Positions 5,666 to 5,976 of a stretch of DNA of 5,976 bases are shown piece after piece; position 1 is the stretch's first letter, and each line of letters starts with the position of its first letter. Source of the stretch: Lachnospiraceae bacterium (GTDB lineage: Bacteria; Bacillota; Clostridia; Lachnospirales; Lachnospiraceae). The stretch lies in the NCBI GenBank assembly GCA_024699395.1, contig JAILPU010000259.1, forward strand, positions 1 through 5,976, in the 5' to 3' direction. The position numbers and the translations under genes are program-made. A model generated the notes under the pieces. That model saw nothing but the letters and a program-made list of their open reading frames with translations, had not been told where the DNA came from and did no database searches.

Positions 5666-5976
5666 ATGGCTAAGCACGATATTTATGAACAAAAGTGCAC
5701 CGTACTTGCCGAACCCATAGCCCAAGAATGTGGCGTGGAAATCTACGATGTGGAGTATGTCAAGGAAGGCAGTGATTATTATCTCAGGGTATATATCGAT
5801 AAGCCTGAGGGCGTAAACATCGATGATTGCGAAAAGGTGAGCAGAAGGCTTTCCGATGCACTGGATGCGGAGGATTTTGTGGAGGATGCTTATATACTTG
5901 AGGTTTCAAGTCCCGGATTGGGAAGAAAGCTCACCAAGGACAAGCATTTTGAAAAGAGCCTGGGACAAAAGGTGGA
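5666..5976 (+). CDS. rimP: Ribosome maturation factor RimP (5' part, cut by window end)
   Basis: The first 103 codons are present, and the gene runs out of the window. RimP binds the 30S subunit and is needed for its late maturation. The N-terminal alpha/beta domain is visible: MAKHDIYEQKCTVLAEPIA, then VEIYDVEYVKEG, YYLRVYIDKPEGVNIDDCEKVSRRL and the hallmark ILEVSSPGLGRKLTK (82-96). The family is usually about 150 residues, so roughly a third is missing, including the SH3-like C-terminal domain. GGAGG at 5657-5661 lies 4 nt before the ATG, which is rather close. In most bacteria rimP is followed by nusA, and the same is expected beyond the window, though it cannot be seen here. Confidence 0.95.
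   Translation, partial: MAKHDIYEQKCTVLAEPIAQECGVEIYDVEYVKEGSDYYLRVYIDKPEGVNIDDCEKVSRRLSDALDAEDFVEDAYILEVSSPGLGRKLTKDKHFEKSLGQKV

Overview
The window looks like chromosomal DNA of a Gram-positive Clostridia-type bacterium, most likely Lachnospiraceae (Butyrivibrio/Roseburia-like). The basis is strong GGAGG-type ribosome binding sites before every gene, canonical sigma-A-type promoters, a CIRCE operator controlling groES-groEL, moderate AT richness, and a GroEL and MgtE that read like clostridial family members. The taxonomic call is inference from the sequence alone. All real genes lie on the + strand.

Layout. Positions 1-198 hold no convincing gene. They contain an imperfect inverted repeat and four tandem 15-bp repeats that run directly into the ribosome binding site of the first gene. 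A YigZ/IMPACT-family gene follows (199-840). A near-consensus promoter is embedded in its last codons (815-843) and should start a separate transcript with a leader of about 120 nt for the magnesium channel gene mgtE (971-2329). That leader carries a 45-codon upstream ORF (886-1023) with its own ribosome binding site. It overlaps the start of mgtE out of frame, and part of it can pair with the mgtE Shine-Dalgarno sequence. Behind mgtE, 26 nt downstream, lies a gene for a cytoplasmic protein with a DUF1905-like N-terminal half and a C39/papain-like cysteine-peptidase C-terminal half (2356-3033).

Positions 3034-3575 are a repeat-rich intergenic region of about 540 bp. It has 67-bp tandem repeats with degenerate outer copies, a 127-bp imperfect inverted repeat that reuses the same core motif, a short 14-bp tandem repeat, and then a purine-rich stretch leading to the heat-shock promoter. 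The motif CCGACACAG-GCGTC at the end of this element also occurs upstream of yigZ, so related repeats flank the yigZ-mgtE-peptidase block.

The second half is core housekeeping: CIRCE, groES (3636-3920) and groEL (3942-5561) form a standard HrcA-regulated chaperonin operon. Directly after groEL lie an excellent promoter, a palindrome over its -10 box, and a hairpin terminator, all upstream of rimP (5666 to the window end). This arrangement suggests that the rimP operon, which in most bacteria continues into nusA, is controlled by attenuation in its leader.

The most interesting candidates for something undescribed are the mgtE upstream ORF with its anti-Shine-Dalgarno pairing, the rimP leader attenuator, the DUF1905-peptidase fusion, and the composite repeat element.
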